A DNA stretch of 64,000 bases from Bimuria novae-zelandiae CBS 107.79 (lineage: Eukaryota; Ascomycota; Dothideomycetes; Pleosporales; Didymosphaeriaceae). Shown here piece after piece: positions 45,207-56,637 of the stretch. The stretch is from the NCBI GenBank assembly GCA_010015655.1, contig ML976660.1, forward strand, positions 1,228,054-1,292,053, given 5' to 3'. Every line of letters begins with the position of its first letter. The first letter of the stretch is position 1. The notes beneath the pieces were generated by a model, which saw only the letters and a program-made list of their open reading frames with translations, was not told the origin of the DNA and ran no database searches. The position numbers were made by a program, and so were the translations under genes.

Positions 45207-48200
45207 ATGAGCGCGGTACATGCCTATTTCCGCAGCGCGCTGACACAGGCATTTCGACCCGCGACTTCGGACGCTGCTGGGTCCTGGAGCGTCCCTGCAT
45301 TTCTCGTTCCTGCCTGCAGTCGCCACGGTGGTCGCCCCTTCTCCTCCACCAGACGACGTAGTGCCAAAGCAGAATCCGTCCGATCCACCGGACCCACGGT
45401 CGAACCCTTCGCTGGCTCGAAAACTAACAGAAATCCTGGTCCTCATTCGAAGCCTGTTCCGCCGCCTCTTCGTGCTTCGATCCCTCTTCCTGCACAACAT
45501 GTGCGCGCCGACATTGGGCATTGGCTTCTTGCCATCGACCCGTACCTCCCACCGCATCTCCGAAGAAGCCAGTCGAACGAAACCGCCGCCTCTGAGACGT
45601 CTTCGTTTCCTTGGGCAACCGATGTCTCGGTGACACCTACAGACATTGCGTATTTCCTGGTTGCGGCTCAATACTACTCTCACAACGTCCTGAGCCACCT
45701 TGCTCTCAAAGAAGAACGCTGGGACACTGTCGTATGGATTGCGAAGAAGCTCGTGGAGGATGGGAAGCGGTCACAGAAGAACCCCACCAAGATTGAACCG
45801 TTCGCCAATGCTATATTGCCAGAACAGCAGCGTCTATCTCTTGCAGAGCTGACAGAGAACCCTCTCTGGTTACGCACTGGTCGTTCCTTGTTTGCACAGT
45901 CCAATCATTCTGCCTCCAATTTGGACGATATCACATCCATACCAGAGACAATTGATGTACGTCACAGGTTGGTGAAACGGGCCTTGGGCCAATTATGGCG
46001 TACGCTGGGAAGCATGATTCTGCTCGCTGCCGAAGAAGAGCGAGGGGGAGACCCAGAGATCATGGATCGGGTGCTGGAGATTCTAGCCTACCTTCACCAC
46101 ATGGATCTTATACCCGATTCTGTGTACGCACACAAACCGGAGCCAGACAATTATGCTCTCCAGCAGCCGCCAACTCTCGAGACACTCTCTTCCAAAATCT
46201 TGACTGCACTTTCTGATGCCCAATGGAGAGCCCATGAAAAGTCTGTAAAGGTAGCAACTGAGCGGCTCAATGCTTCATACTTTCTAGGACACGAAATACC
46301 GGGCTCGCGATACAGAGTACATGTGACAGAACTAACGCCTGCAGTCTGGATGGAGCTGATCCTATGGTCTTGTCTCCACGGCGGTTGGTCCGTGGAAGGT
46401 TCTGCTATCTTGCAAGAGATTGCTTCACATCAGAGTGAACGGCCTTGGGTGCTCACAAGTTGGAAAGAGCTGCTCCAGGCGTCTACTACTCAGAAAGGGT
46501 GGGGCTTATTTGGAGCACGTGAGGACGCCGCCCCAAAACCCGAACGGAGGATAAGCAGTGAGATCGTGGCTGCTATCGTGGATGGACTTGTAAATGACGC
46601 TCGCCTAGGCGTTGGCGCTCGTGGAATTACACCCGAACTACTCGTCGCACGTATCAAAACACTGAAGCAATTCTTGGACAAGAACGCACTCAGCCTTGGA
46701 TCTACGACTTGGGACTCGATAATGTCACGACTTCTCGAATCTGGCAGCATCGTTCCGGAGAAACGACCAGAAATGCTCTTGAGCATTTTGGACCTGGCTT
46801 CGGAGTTTGGCTCAGAAGTGAGCGCCATCAATGCGTCCTCAAAACCAACCTTGGTAGAGTCTGAGCCGCCTTACTTCTTTGAGCCCACCACAGTACCGAT
46901 CAGCTTGTTACATAGGACGATCAGATCGTTTGTACAGAGCGGGGATATCGCTGGTGCTATGAACACCTTACAAAAGCTTCTGGAGTTGACAGACCAGAAC
47001 AAACAGAAATCGTTGGAGCATTTTTTCGAATTATTGAAAACTATACCACTACGTCAGGCAGAGCCATTTACAAGCAGGCTCCCACCCCTCGAATTCCCAG
47101 CGTTTGAGAACCAGTTATCTGTTCCGCTGCTGGCCAAGCTTCTTGATCTTTCTACCGATGCGAAATTGTACGACCTTGGCCGGTGGTTCCTATTCTCAGA
47201 GGGACTAGATGAACCTTTGATACGTCCTGGTATGTATGGGAATTTCGTCATGGCTGCAGCTATCATCCGCTTCGGCACACTGGCTGGCGAACACGACTTG
47301 GTCTTGCAGATTGTGAACAAGACAATCACTACGACCAGCGCACCAGGGCAACCAGAGAAACCTCGTATGCCATACGAGTTTTTTACGGCACTGCTGTGCA
47401 GCCAGATCAAACTGAATCGATGGAACCCGGTGAATGGTATGCAGAACTATGCGCTAGAGTCGCCCGGCTTCCGTGTACAACCTCAAATTTTGGCACAATT
47501 CGGCGCAGAATTGCTTCGTTTGTCCGCACCAACCGAGACAGATGACACGAAGTTGGATGCTCGTACTGCCTTTAAAAACATGCTATTCGCATGGGAGAAC
47601 TTGGTCCTGAATAACACACGGAACGAACTGTACTGCATTCTTGCCATACTTTCTTCTGTCAGCTCTGAATGGAAGGACTTCTGCTCGCAGTTCCTTGCCT
47701 TCTCTGCACAGCAGGGCATCAAGCTGTCTACGGACGATTTCAATAACATCCTTGGTGGGGTGCTTGATGGATACGGGTATGTGAAGGCCAGGGAAATCGT
47801 GGACATCTGGTGCTACAAACCCCCTCGCACATTCGAGCCATACCGAGCCCCTGGCGGCTTGCCCACCATGTCCAAGTTCCGCCCAACCAAGAGTGAGGAG
47901 TTCGAAGACAGACCGGAGAACATTGAGGTACACCAAGCATCCGGTGCACGACTCATCTTGCTGGGACGTATCCATCCGAACCGGCAGACGGTCTGGGCCA
48001 TCCTTCGAAAGGTCCAGCAAGACTTCGAAGAGCTTCAAGGAAGAGGCGAGGTGTCGGTCGCGAAGCGCGGTGAAATGCGCGTGACGCTCAAGTGGGCCGC
48101 ACGCCTGCTGTACTACATGGGTTTCGACTACGAAGACATCATTCGAGATCTAGGCAGTCTTGCGGAGCTAGCTGATCTTGAGGCTCCGCCGGCGCCTAAA

Positions 48201-48239
48201 ATGACGCTTCGTTTGTGGGAAGATGGACCGGGGTTGTAG
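45207..48239 (+). CDS. large mitochondrial helical-repeat protein, possibly CIA84-like
   Basis: One exon of 1010 residues. The N-terminus is rich in Ala, Ser and Arg with almost no acid, and has a likely presequence cleavage region near PFSSTRRRS, so import into mitochondria is expected. The body is a long series of helices with loosely repeated 30-40 residue units (for example PLLAKLLDLSTDAKLYDLGRW, then VMAAAIIRFGTLAGEHDLV), as in fungal PPR-type proteins. The size, targeting and C-terminal block (LKWAARLLYYMGFDYEDIIRDLG) recall complex I intermediate-associated protein CIA84, but this is from memory and unproven. Another mitochondrial RNA-binding PPR protein is the alternative. It is divergent from the zinc-finger gene. 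Confidence 0.85.
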   Translation: MSAVHAYFRSALTQAFRPATSDAAGSWSVPAFLVPACSRHGGRPFSSTRRRSAKAESVRSTGPTVEPFAGSKTNRNPGPHSKPVPPPLRASIPLPAQHVRADIGHWLLAIDPYLPPHLRRSQSNETAASETSSFPWATDVSVTPTDIAYFLVAAQYYSHNVLSHLALKEERWDTVVWIAKKLVEDGKRSQKNPTKIEPFANAILPEQQRLSLAELTENPLWLRTGRSLFAQSNHSASNLDDITSIPETIDVRHRLVKRALGQLWRTLGSMILLAAEEERGGDPEIMDRVLEILAYLHHMDLIPDSVYAHKPEPDNYALQQPPTLETLSSKILTALSDAQWRAHEKSVKVATERLNASYFLGHEIPGSRYRVHVTELTPAVWMELILWSCLHGGWSVEGSAILQEIASHQSERPWVLTSWKELLQASTTQKGWGLFGAREDAAPKPERRISSEIVAAIVDGLVNDARLGVGARGITPELLVARIKTLKQFLDKNALSLGSTTWDSIMSRLLESGSIVPEKRPEMLLSILDLASEFGSEVSAINASSKPTLVESEPPYFFEPTTVPISLLHRTIRSFVQSGDIAGAMNTLQKLLELTDQNKQKSLEHFFELLKTIPLRQAEPFTSRLPPLEFPAFENQLSVPLLAKLLDLSTDAKLYDLGRWFLFSEGLDEPLIRPGMYGNFVMAAAIIRFGTLAGEHDLVLQIVNKTITTTSAPGQPEKPRMPYEFFTALLCSQIKLNRWNPVNGMQNYALESPGFRVQPQILAQFGAELLRLSAPTETDDTKLDARTAFKNMLFAWENLVLNNTRNELYCILAILSSVSSEWKDFCSQFLAFSAQQGIKLSTDDFNNILGGVLDGYGYVKAREIVDIWCYKPPRTFEPYRAPGGLPTMSKFRPTKSEEFEDRPENIEVHQASGARLILLGRIHPNRQTVWAILRKVQQDFEELQGRGEVSVAKRGEMRVTLKWAARLLYYMGFDYEDIIRDLGSLAELADLEAPPAPKMTLRLWEDGPGL

Positions 48240-50253
48240 ACCTATTATGGGCCGGGGTCGGCGCAGTTCATAGCCTGCACGGACATTTTTTCAATATAAG
48301 ATTTCGTAAAAAGTTTTAAACTTGCTCTTTACCTCGGGACCTACATGCACACGTGAGCTTTGCCTTTCAAGTAGATCTAGCTCTTAGGTGGAGAAACACG
48401 CAGTTGCAGTGTGGTACGAAGGTGAAAAAGCACACGCGCTTGAGTAACCGTGGCCGCGCCGTCAGCGACGACATGCGCACGAGTTACTGCAACCTCCGCA
48501 ACCGCATGTACGCTGACGAATGAGAGACTTGGAATCAAATTGTGTGAATGCACTGGGGTAACTGCCCAATCATGCTCAGGGTCCAGATGCCACGTCGTTC
48601 AACGTTGACGGTCTCTCTGCAGCGCCATTCGGGCAGCAGCAGTACGCGGACTCCAGCGAGGCCGGCTAGCGACGACCGACAAGTGGAGCATCAATGGCTC
48701 GCGCGTGGACTATGCTGCGCGGAGACGCTGAGCCTCGTCCTCGCGTGTGCAGTACCTTCTCCGTACGTACCTCCTACAGAAAAAAGTCCGAGGTTAGTCC
48801 CAGGACCGCCATCACCTCCTTCAGAATTTTGCAAAACGAGGAATTGAGTCTAGCTCGCAAGAACGGTCTCGAGATGGTCAGGCTACCTATGCTATATACA
48901 ACTTGACAAGGTGCTGTCTCAGGCCTGGAGAGGACAAGTGCATGGGCAGAGTCCGCGACGGCCCGCTGCTGTACGTTACGGCATAGGCACGCTTCTGGCA
49001 CGGCTACGTTTGCACCACTTCACCGCCTCTTGGAGATGCCGGCGCCAGTGCCAGAGCGTATCGATATGTGTCTCTGGAGGGGCAGCGCCGACGTCAGGAC
49101 CGGGCTCTAAAGGATGATCCATGGAGCACTTCCTGTGTGCTAATTTTTACCACCTGCGATGGTGGGAGCGATTGTCATGCAGCAGATTAGCTATGACGAC
49201 GCGGGGAAGAAGGTCGCTACACACAGCGCAGGCCGTCTGCGCGAGCTCATCTACGATGCATGCAGGAGTGCTGTGATGCACGGGGCTCTTCAGGCATGTG
49301 TTTGGGAGTAGACCAATTGGGGGGCGCAGGAGCAGCCTGACGCTCGATTTAGCCCCGTTGCCTCATCAGTGCGTTTTGAATCTTCGTTAGAACCGTGCAG
49401 CGTTAGTTTGGTGGGGAACCCCATCGTCGTCCGCAACCACGAGGGGCACACGACAACGAGCACTCTGCGCGCAGTCCTCGGAGAGGCAGCGGCAGACGTG
49501 GCCAAGTTGGCTGCCGCCTGAAGCGACTCATAGCATGCAGACTCACGCATTATCAGAATGCTCTGCTGCTGTTGGTCGCTTCTTCAGTTCGCTCACGATG
49601 ACTCCTCGGGCACGCTTCTCACCGCCGGTGGACTTGCACTAGCGCATCCTATTCGGGACAAGCGCGCCAAGATTTCCCAAAAATTATCCATTAGAGCACA
49701 GGTCGCCCACCCGCGCCATCACTCCCTCCTCATACCACCAGAGACAACGAAGTCGCAATATCCTCAAGTATACCCCATACAGCAGCATTCACTTAACCAT
49801 CTTCGTCGAGACAATGCCGCAGGCAATCGCTGAGCTCTGAATCCCCTCTGGAGTGGCCCGCAAACTGCGGGCCGCTCCAGCCCGGCCAGCTCACGAGTAA
49901 TCACACCTCTACGACGATACAATCCACGATTGCGTAAAGCAGCTTTGCTCGCACTCGTATCTCAGATTGATCAGTCGTTCAGCCTGCGTGGCCAACCCCT
50001 TATTGTCACTTCTGTCGGGAAATCCCACCAGAAAATCGACTTCCTCCAAGGCTCAACATAGTTGAGAGCCTGGGCCCCCAGTACACCACACGACACTCGA
50101 CCGAACGCTGCTCTGTTGAACTCTCCGACCTTCCGACCTTCTGACCCCACCTCAAATCCTATCTTCTCTCTTTCTTAGTAGTTCAGTGTTCCTCGAGCCA
50201 GTACAGCATCTCACCCTAGCTACACCAAGCGAAAAGAAGACTAAACGAAGCCA
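48240..50253. other. 2 kb intergenic with an upstream hairpin
   Basis: The frames in this stretch are short and overlapping, with no domains. The last 400 bases, pyrimidine-rich near 50150, are the likely promoter and leader of the gene at 50254 and contain the hairpin listed next. Confidence 0.5.
49848..49880. repeat. strong inverted repeat (14-bp stem, 5-base loop)
   Basis: CTGGAGTGGCCCGC, loop AAACT, then GCGGGCCGCTCCAG. Thirteen of fourteen pairs are Watson-Crick and the other is G-T if transcribed on the plus strand. It lies 374 bases upstream of the ATG at 50254. Confidence 0.9.
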
Positions 50254-52627
50254 ATGGCTCACTCAACCCACTCTCGAGCTATCATGGCTGAGCTCGGCGG
50301 CAAGCACTTGCAAGACCACAAGCTCGAGCACGAATCTCCGGCCAGCATCCACAAAGGCGCCCAGCGCTCCTCATCCTCGACCGACCCTGCCCCGAAGAGC
50401 ACCGGCCATACTGGTGGCCGCGGTGATGACCAGGCCGCCACTGAAGAAGCGACCAACGAAGATGACGACGAAGACAGTAGTATCGCTCAAGATGAACAAG
50501 AAGACGAAGACGAAGAGCCAGACACCGTTGCCCCGTTTCATGGCCGTGGGAAGGGCAAAGGCAAAGGCATGCGCCCAGCCATCCGCATTGAGCCTGTTGA
50601 TGAAGTTGAGTCCCAGGACGACTCTGCTTCCCATGAAACGGGGCTGGATGTCAGCAAAGACCCGGTGAATAGCCTGCTTATGGGCAACAAGAAGCGCACT
50701 TACAGCAGTTTATCCAACACCTCAGTGCTGTTTGGTGACGATGAATCCGACAACACCTTTCCTCGACGCAAGTTTGCGCGGAAGCTGAGCAACAGCAGTT
50801 TCAAGCCGCTGTTGAAGTACAAAGAGAACGCTAATGGGGACATGAACGACATGGAAAATGCCATTGAAACAGACGACGAAGACTATAGCGGTGTCAACCT
50901 CGTGCCCGAAGATGACGATTCTGAAATTGAAGACATTGAGAAGCAAGAAGAAAGTTTTATCATTCAGGATGAGGAGCAAAGCACTGCTGCGCTGATCAAC
51001 CAGTTCACTGATGCACGCCGACTGAGCCTTGAGAGCCTCGCGAGTGAAGACATCTTCGATTTCACTGCCCCACTAGACGATTCTTTCGGCATGAACAATA
51101 GCGACATGGGCTTTGCGCGGTTCTTTGAACCGGCACCCATCCCTGCATCGCCCGATGTCGCGGCCAAGAGGAAGTTCTCGGACAGCTCTACTAAGCGCGT
51201 TCGCTTCGATGACGAAGTTCAAATGTCTGATAGCTCCAGCTCCTCTTCGGACGAACTGGACAGCTCTCTCTATCCTGATCTATTCCTTGATCAGGACAAA
51301 ATCCCTGCGAGCCTGTCTCAGCTTCTAGACTATGACCATGACGAGGACAACGGCGACTATGACTCTCCCGCATCCGAGGCATCCTTTTGGGACTTTGGGC
51401 ACGATGATTTGCACCAGAGCACTCAAGGCACCGAGGACTTCGACGAGTCTTCCGATCCTGGTTCTAGTGGCTATGAAAGTACGGTGTCTCCTATTTTTGT
51501 ACTGATAAGTGGACTAACTCGCCGCTTTAGCCGATTTGGGTGATACTACTGATGAGTACGAGTCCGACTCAGATGCTCCTCCCCAAACGCCACTACAGAA
51601 GAAGTCCGTTCTTCGCCAGCCATCCTCCGCCCCAGGCTCTAGGTTTAACAGTCCCAAAGCGTTCGAGCGCTCTTCCAGACCTACTGGCCGCGCCATTCCT
51701 CCAACTCGCGGGATTTTCATCCACGAGGATTTTAGCAAAGCTATTGCAGTCACTAATCGCACCACTAAGAGACTCACCTTCTATCGTCCCCGCGTGCCTA
51801 CTATGATCTCTTGGGCCCCACTGAACGGTGTTCAGAGTAGCTCCACCAGCAATGCTAACGATAGCCCTCGTGCCTCGTTGGCGCAGTTCAACGCCTCGGA
51901 CAGCGAAGTCAGCAATGAGGTCTTCAGCAACCCCTTTACCGCTTCTGACATCATGCTCACCGGTATATTCGGCTCAGCTCCTAACAACGATTACTTCTTT
52001 GGCACCGATAGCATAGGCCCTCCAGAAGCATTCTATCCCTTCGTCAGCATCGGGGCCAATGGTGCAGTAATGGACGATGATGACGAGTTCGAGGACGAGG
52101 ACTACGAGGACGATCTCAATATCACGGATTTCATGGACTTTGGCTCTGATGTCGACGCCACCGATGTGGAGCAGGAGGATGACGAGACAGATGTGCCTGC
52201 TACACCTGCAGTCTCGACCATGGCGATGAACGGTTCCACACCTGCCCAGCCGACGCCCATGATCGACACGCCCATCGGTCGAAAGAGAAGTACATCGGAC
52301 GCGATGCTCCAGCACTTTGATCGCGGAGTCGTCAATTCATTCCGCAATAATCAGATGCGTTACCGCGACATCGCCCAGCTACCGTCCGACCCTACCATCC
52401 GCGCCTCCGTCTCTCGTCCAGTACGATCTGGCAAGTCAGCCGAGACTGTCATGACACCGCTTCGCAAACGGACATCGGCGAAGAGAGCCGCAAAGTCTCC
52501 CTTCCAAGCCAGCTCGCCCATGGTCCATGCCAGTTCACCTCTCAGTGGTGTCACCAAGGCATCTTCACGGCTCAACAATTCGCTCATGGATCCTCCTCGT
52601 GCTCCCCGGATGGGCGCCTTCACTTGA
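50254..52627 (+). CDS. acidic, disordered, probably nuclear protein of unknown function
   Basis: Exons 50254..51478 and 51531..52627 give 773 residues. The 52-base intron (donor GTACGG, branch CTAAC, acceptor TAG) joins SSGYET to DLGDTTDEYESDSD. The protein is dominated by Asp/Glu/Ser tracts with several short basic patches (KRVRFDDEVQMSD, GRKRSTSD, RKRTSAKRAAKSP). One region looks folded or motif-like: RAIPPTRGIFIHEDFSKAI, then VTNRTTKRLTFYRPRVP. Many Ser/Thr-Pro sites suggest phosphorylation control. There is no known domain. From memory similar acidic proteins with the FIHEDFSKAI-type motif exist in other filamentous ascomycetes, uncharacterised. Confidence 0.82.
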
Positions 52628-53622
52628 TCATCAACATCGACTTGCAACCGATTTTGGAGTCTTGGCGCTTGTGGAACGCTTGATGACAATCTCTACGGAG
52701 AATGTCATTACGACCTTATGATACCCACGGCCTGTTCTTTCCGGTTATGTTCTACGACTGTGTAGTTAATACACGATTGGTTATGCATTTCATGGTTAAC
52801 AAAAGTCTTCCGGACCCGACCACGCGGTCCACGCCCGGCAAAAGTTGACAGTGAGACTGTTCACGCATGAACGCTCACTGCTACTGGTTTCTGGAAAATT
52901 ATGTTTCAGTTTTTATCTTCTTTTGTGCTCGCGTTATCATTGTTTTCTTACAGACCCGCTTCTTCTAGACAACTAGACTAGGAATAAGAGGCATCGGAAT
53001 GATACCACGCGGTTTTCCCTCTCCTCGGGCGTGGAACACGAACGCGACGCTTTTCTATGGCGTTGTCGCTATCGTTCTTTGCGTGGCGCGTGGCTTGCCA
53101 GGGTATAGGGTGGCGGACTCCTCGCGGTGCATCTCGGTTTGGCGCTTATCCTGCAACTTGCAGGTGTTGGATGTTGGGGTACGAATTGGCTGGGGGGCAA
53201 TCTCTTTTCTTTTCTTTTTCTTTGTGGAGGTGGGTTATGTGTAGGAGTATTCATGGATGTCTGTCTGTTTACTGATAGCAATGAAAGTATCGAAACAACG
53301 GGATTCCCGCTTTGAAGAGAGTGACTTGATATGATTGGTGCGGGTTGGCCTGGCTGAATTGGTAGAGGTGCATGCTCACGTGGAATTCTGTGTACCTGCG
53401 CGAACTCGTCTGTGCGCTGTATTCACTCGATCGGGAAGAGAGCGCGTGGTGGCTTTTGTGTGGATGCTTGGCATGGTGTTGAGGGGTCTGATCGTCTCGT
53501 CTCGTCTCACCCCTGTCGGAGGCCCAAGCTCCATCGGCGTCACCCCACAAGTGTTGGAAGCTTTCCTTCCATGTGAAGCTCCCCGCTCAAGCACATATAC
53601 AGCGCACTACGCCAGCGGGACA
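52628..53622. other. intergenic, no gene seen
   Basis: 3' flank of the disordered-protein gene and promoter of the seipin gene. Short frames only. A T-rich stretch lies at 53205-53225. Confidence 0.55.
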
Positions 53623-55010
53623 ATGGACGACGCCGAAGACGAGGAAAAGCACAACGCGCATCGGACGCTCATCCCGTCCGTCATTGTATGTCATCATCCA
53701 GCCTAAGAAACAACACCATCCTCGGCAGAGAAACTCACAACGAACAGGACGCATGCCTCTCGCCCTTCCGCATAGCAGCCTCCCCACCCCTCCTACGCAC
53801 ATACCTCCGCACTATACTCCTCCTCGCCACGTCTTCGATCCTCTTCGCCGCCGCGGTGGTAGCGTACACGTCGTTTTACTACGCATATATTCCTGTCCGT
53901 GGCATCGACGTGCCTGTGTACCTGCAGTACGACCACTCCCGTAGCTCGCTAGGAAACCCCGAGGGAAGTCTCATGAAGCTCAGACATCCGTATGGTGTAG
54001 AAAATGTACAGGGACTGGTGGGGCGGCAGAAATACGACGTCGATGTGCTGGTTACGCTGCCGCGGTGTAGGAAGAACCTGCAAGCTGGGAATTGGATGGT
54101 TAGGTTGGATATACGGGGGCCGGTGACGTCCGGAGGGGGCGGGGGGTGGGAAGATGCTTCTTGGGGAGTTGAGGACGGCTCGCTGGGAGAGGGTACGAAA
54201 GAGGCTGAGGACGGCGTACAAGGGAAGGCACAGGCGGAAGTCCTAGCACGGAGTCGCCGCCCCGCGCTCCTAACCTACAGGAGCTGGGCAGCGGAATGCG
54301 TGCACCGCATAGTCCGGCTTCCTTTGTACATCCTCGGTTGGGGCACCGAGAGCGAGACTGTGCGCGTGCGCCTCATGGAAAGCGTACAGTTCGATCGCGG
54401 ATGGCGCAACGTGCCGAGTTCGCTGCGTCTGGAGCTCCGCGCGAGGGTCCCGTTGGCGGTGTACAGCGTCAACGTGCACTTTAGAGCCCGCCTCGAGGGA
54501 TTGCGCTGGCTCATGTACACGCATCGGGTTTCCTGCGCGGCGGTGTTTATTGGCGTGTTTTGGAGCGTGGAAATGGGCGTGTTGCTGTGCACGTGGGTGG
54601 TGTTTGCGCTTTGCTTTGGGCGGGGAGAAGACTCATCCTCATCCGACGAGGATGCTACGAAGGTCAAATCGGAACACTCGACTGGTGGTGTGCAAACGGA
54701 GGCGGACGAGGGATTGCAGACGTCCCTCAGCGACACAGACCGCACGTTCCCGACGCTCTCGTCGCATCAACCGCTGCACTATACTTCTCCCTCGCCGGGA
54801 CTGAAGGAAGAGCGCGATACCCCGGCGCTGGAAGATATACCCGTAAAGGAAGAGGCCGAGGCAGACGATGAGGAGGATGATTTCTTGCTCGAGGAAACGA
54901 TGCAGAATGTTGCGGTGGGGGGCATGACGGATTCGGGGCTTGGGACGAGTATGGAGAGTGGGGTTGAAAGGAGGGGGTTGAGTAGGCGGAAGTCGGGGAG
55001 GGGGAGGTAG
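53623..55010 (+). CDS. SEI1: seipin, lipid droplet assembly protein
   Basis: Exons 53623..53685 and 53748..55010 give 441 residues. The 62-base intron joins IPSVI to DACLSPFRIAASPPLLRTYLR. Topology: a short cytosolic N-terminus, membrane helix 1 near 45-65 (ILLLATSSILFAAAVVAYTSF), a luminal beta-sandwich with PVYLQYDHS at its start and the RPALLTYRSW and VPLYILGWG-type segments later, membrane helix 2 near 281-308 (AAVFIGVFWSVEMGVLL), and an acidic phosphorylatable tail of about 120 residues. Seipin forms rings in the ER at lipid-droplet contact sites and controls droplet budding. A Gly-rich, acidic insertion sits in the luminal domain. It is convergent with the HSL-type hydrolase gene, with 175 bases between the stops. 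Confidence 0.93.
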
Positions 55011-55185
55011 GGCTGTAGAGGGATAGATTGATTGCATGGCGTGGAATAGGCAAGGGGTTATGGGATGATACCACTTTTGCGTGCGACTGTAATATAGATC
55101 TATGTAATATGCGAACATGTACTGAAAATGATACTGAATACTGAAATCTATGGGTATATATGTACGCAACCAACTCTCAACGCAC

Positions 55186-56637
55186 TCAAATCATCGGCCT
55201 CGTCTCCGTCCCCTTACCCAAAAACTTCCGCTCAATCCTCCCCCTCCCCTCCCGCATAAATGCCTCCACCTCTTCGTCACTATACCCCGTCACCCTTTCC
55301 ACCTCCACCGTCCCCCTCACCCCCGTCTTCGCCGCCATCCTCGCTCCATCACTGCCTGTGACCTTCCCCTCAACAACGTCGACGCAAAACCTCGCGAACT
55401 CGTCAAAATACTGAGCGCTGGAAGGGAGGGACTCAATCATCATGGCGAAACAGTGCGGCATAGCTTCCCACTCGCGCCAGCGCACGCTTCCGCCTTGTGC
55501 GTGTAAGCGCCGCGCTAGCACGGCTGCCTCGTCGCGCATCATTTCCTCGCCTACGCCGATGAACACGGGCGGGGAGGAGCGCCAGTCGCGCGCGGCGAGG
55601 GGGGAAACGAGCGGGTGGCACAGCGCGGAGGACTCGGCGTAGAGATCTGCGCGCGGCGGGGAGGTAGGCCATGCAGAGTCCGGCGGGTACGTCATGCGCG
55701 ATGTGTGCGAGGGAGGGGGGAGGTAGTCGTATTTTGCGAGGCTCTCTATGCTGGGGAGGGAGCGGGTTGCGTCGAGCCAGGGGGATGTGAGGGCGACGCC
55801 GGCGGGGAGGGGTACCTCGACGTCGTTTCCGTACCAGCGGAGTGTCGGGGGAAAACAGGATGTGCGGTGAAGGTGGAGGAGGAGCTGGAGGAGTGCGGAA
55901 GCCAGCATGCCGCCTGCGGAGTCGCCCGCGAAGACTATGTCGCTTGGTGCAACGGGATCGTGAGGGGCCCCTGGCGGCGGGTACAGCAGAGAAAGATAGC
56001 TCATCAGCGCGTCGAGCAGGGCAGCGGGAAACGCGTGCTGCGGCGCGAGTCTATACCGCACACTAAACACCCTGCCGCCCGTCAACCGCGCGATCTTGCC
56101 CGTGATGTTCCGATACGTCGCCGGATCCAGCAAATACATAGCGCCCCCGTGGAAGTACAGCACCGTCGTCCTATGCCTGACTTCCCCCATCAACTTCTGA
56201 TATTTCTCTTTTTCAGAAAGGTTAGGCGGTTCAGGCTCGGCATCCCTCACGCCCGCGCGCCCGCCGTGCCATTCTCCCTGCACACCGCGCATCGCGCACT
56301 CATCCCATTTCTCTTCCCCGGTACCCATTTCCCGCACTGCGCTGAACACGGCCTGTCGCACATCATCTTCCACGGGCACTTCAAGGCTCACCCAACACAC
56401 CCACACGGGCCCCTTCACCCCTGGGTCCCTCGTCGTGAGGTCCTGCAGCTTCGTAATCGGCGTGAGTTTGTGATTCGGGCCTAGCATGTCTCTCAGCACC
56501 CTTATCGTGAGCTCCGTTTTGAGATCCCATTTTGATGATGTCTCTGAGAAGGAGAGGGTGTGTGCGAGGGCGGTTTTCAATATGAACGGTGTCTTTGGGA
56601 GGAGAAACTTTAGCATTGCGGTTGGCGAGGACTCCAT
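55186..56637 (-). CDS. HSL-family alpha/beta hydrolase (lipase/esterase)
   Basis: A single exon of 483 residues. The hormone-sensitive-lipase signature is complete: oxyanion-hole HGGAMY (HGG at 163-165), RYRLAPQHAFPAALLDAL, nucleophile elbow GDSAGG (238-243, Ser240), the acid in the VFIGVGEEMMRDEA block (about 369), and His395 in WEAMPHCFAMM. A hydrophobic N-terminal segment (LKFLLPKTPFIL) may attach it to a membrane or droplet. The likely reaction is hydrolysis of acylglycerols, sterol esters or other carboxyl esters; fungal members also act on xenobiotic or secondary-metabolite esters. The C-terminal RERIERKFLGKG-like tail is basic. The convergent neighbour is seipin. Confidence 0.9.
   Translation of the reverse strand: MESSPTAMLKFLLPKTPFILKTALAHTLSFSETSSKWDLKTELTIRVLRDMLGPNHKLTPITKLQDLTTRDPGVKGPVWVCWVSLEVPVEDDVRQAVFSAVREMGTGEEKWDECAMRGVQGEWHGGRAGVRDAEPEPPNLSEKEKYQKLMGEVRHRTTVLYFHGGAMYLLDPATYRNITGKIARLTGGRVFSVRYRLAPQHAFPAALLDALMSYLSLLYPPPGAPHDPVAPSDIVFAGDSAGGMLASALLQLLLHLHRTSCFPPTLRWYGNDVEVPLPAGVALTSPWLDATRSLPSIESLAKYDYLPPPSHTSRMTYPPDSAWPTSPPRADLYAESSALCHPLVSPLAARDWRSSPPVFIGVGEEMMRDEAAVLARRLHAQGGSVRWREWEAMPHCFAMMIESLPSSAQYFDEFARFCVDVVEGKVTGSDGARMAAKTGVRGTVEVERVTGYSDEEVEAFMREGRGRIERKFLGKGTETRPMI

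Noticed and set aside
55615..56484. 289-residue plus-strand ORF opposite the hydrolase
   Set aside because: Arg/Gly/Val-rich antisense shadow of a gene with a complete catalytic triad.
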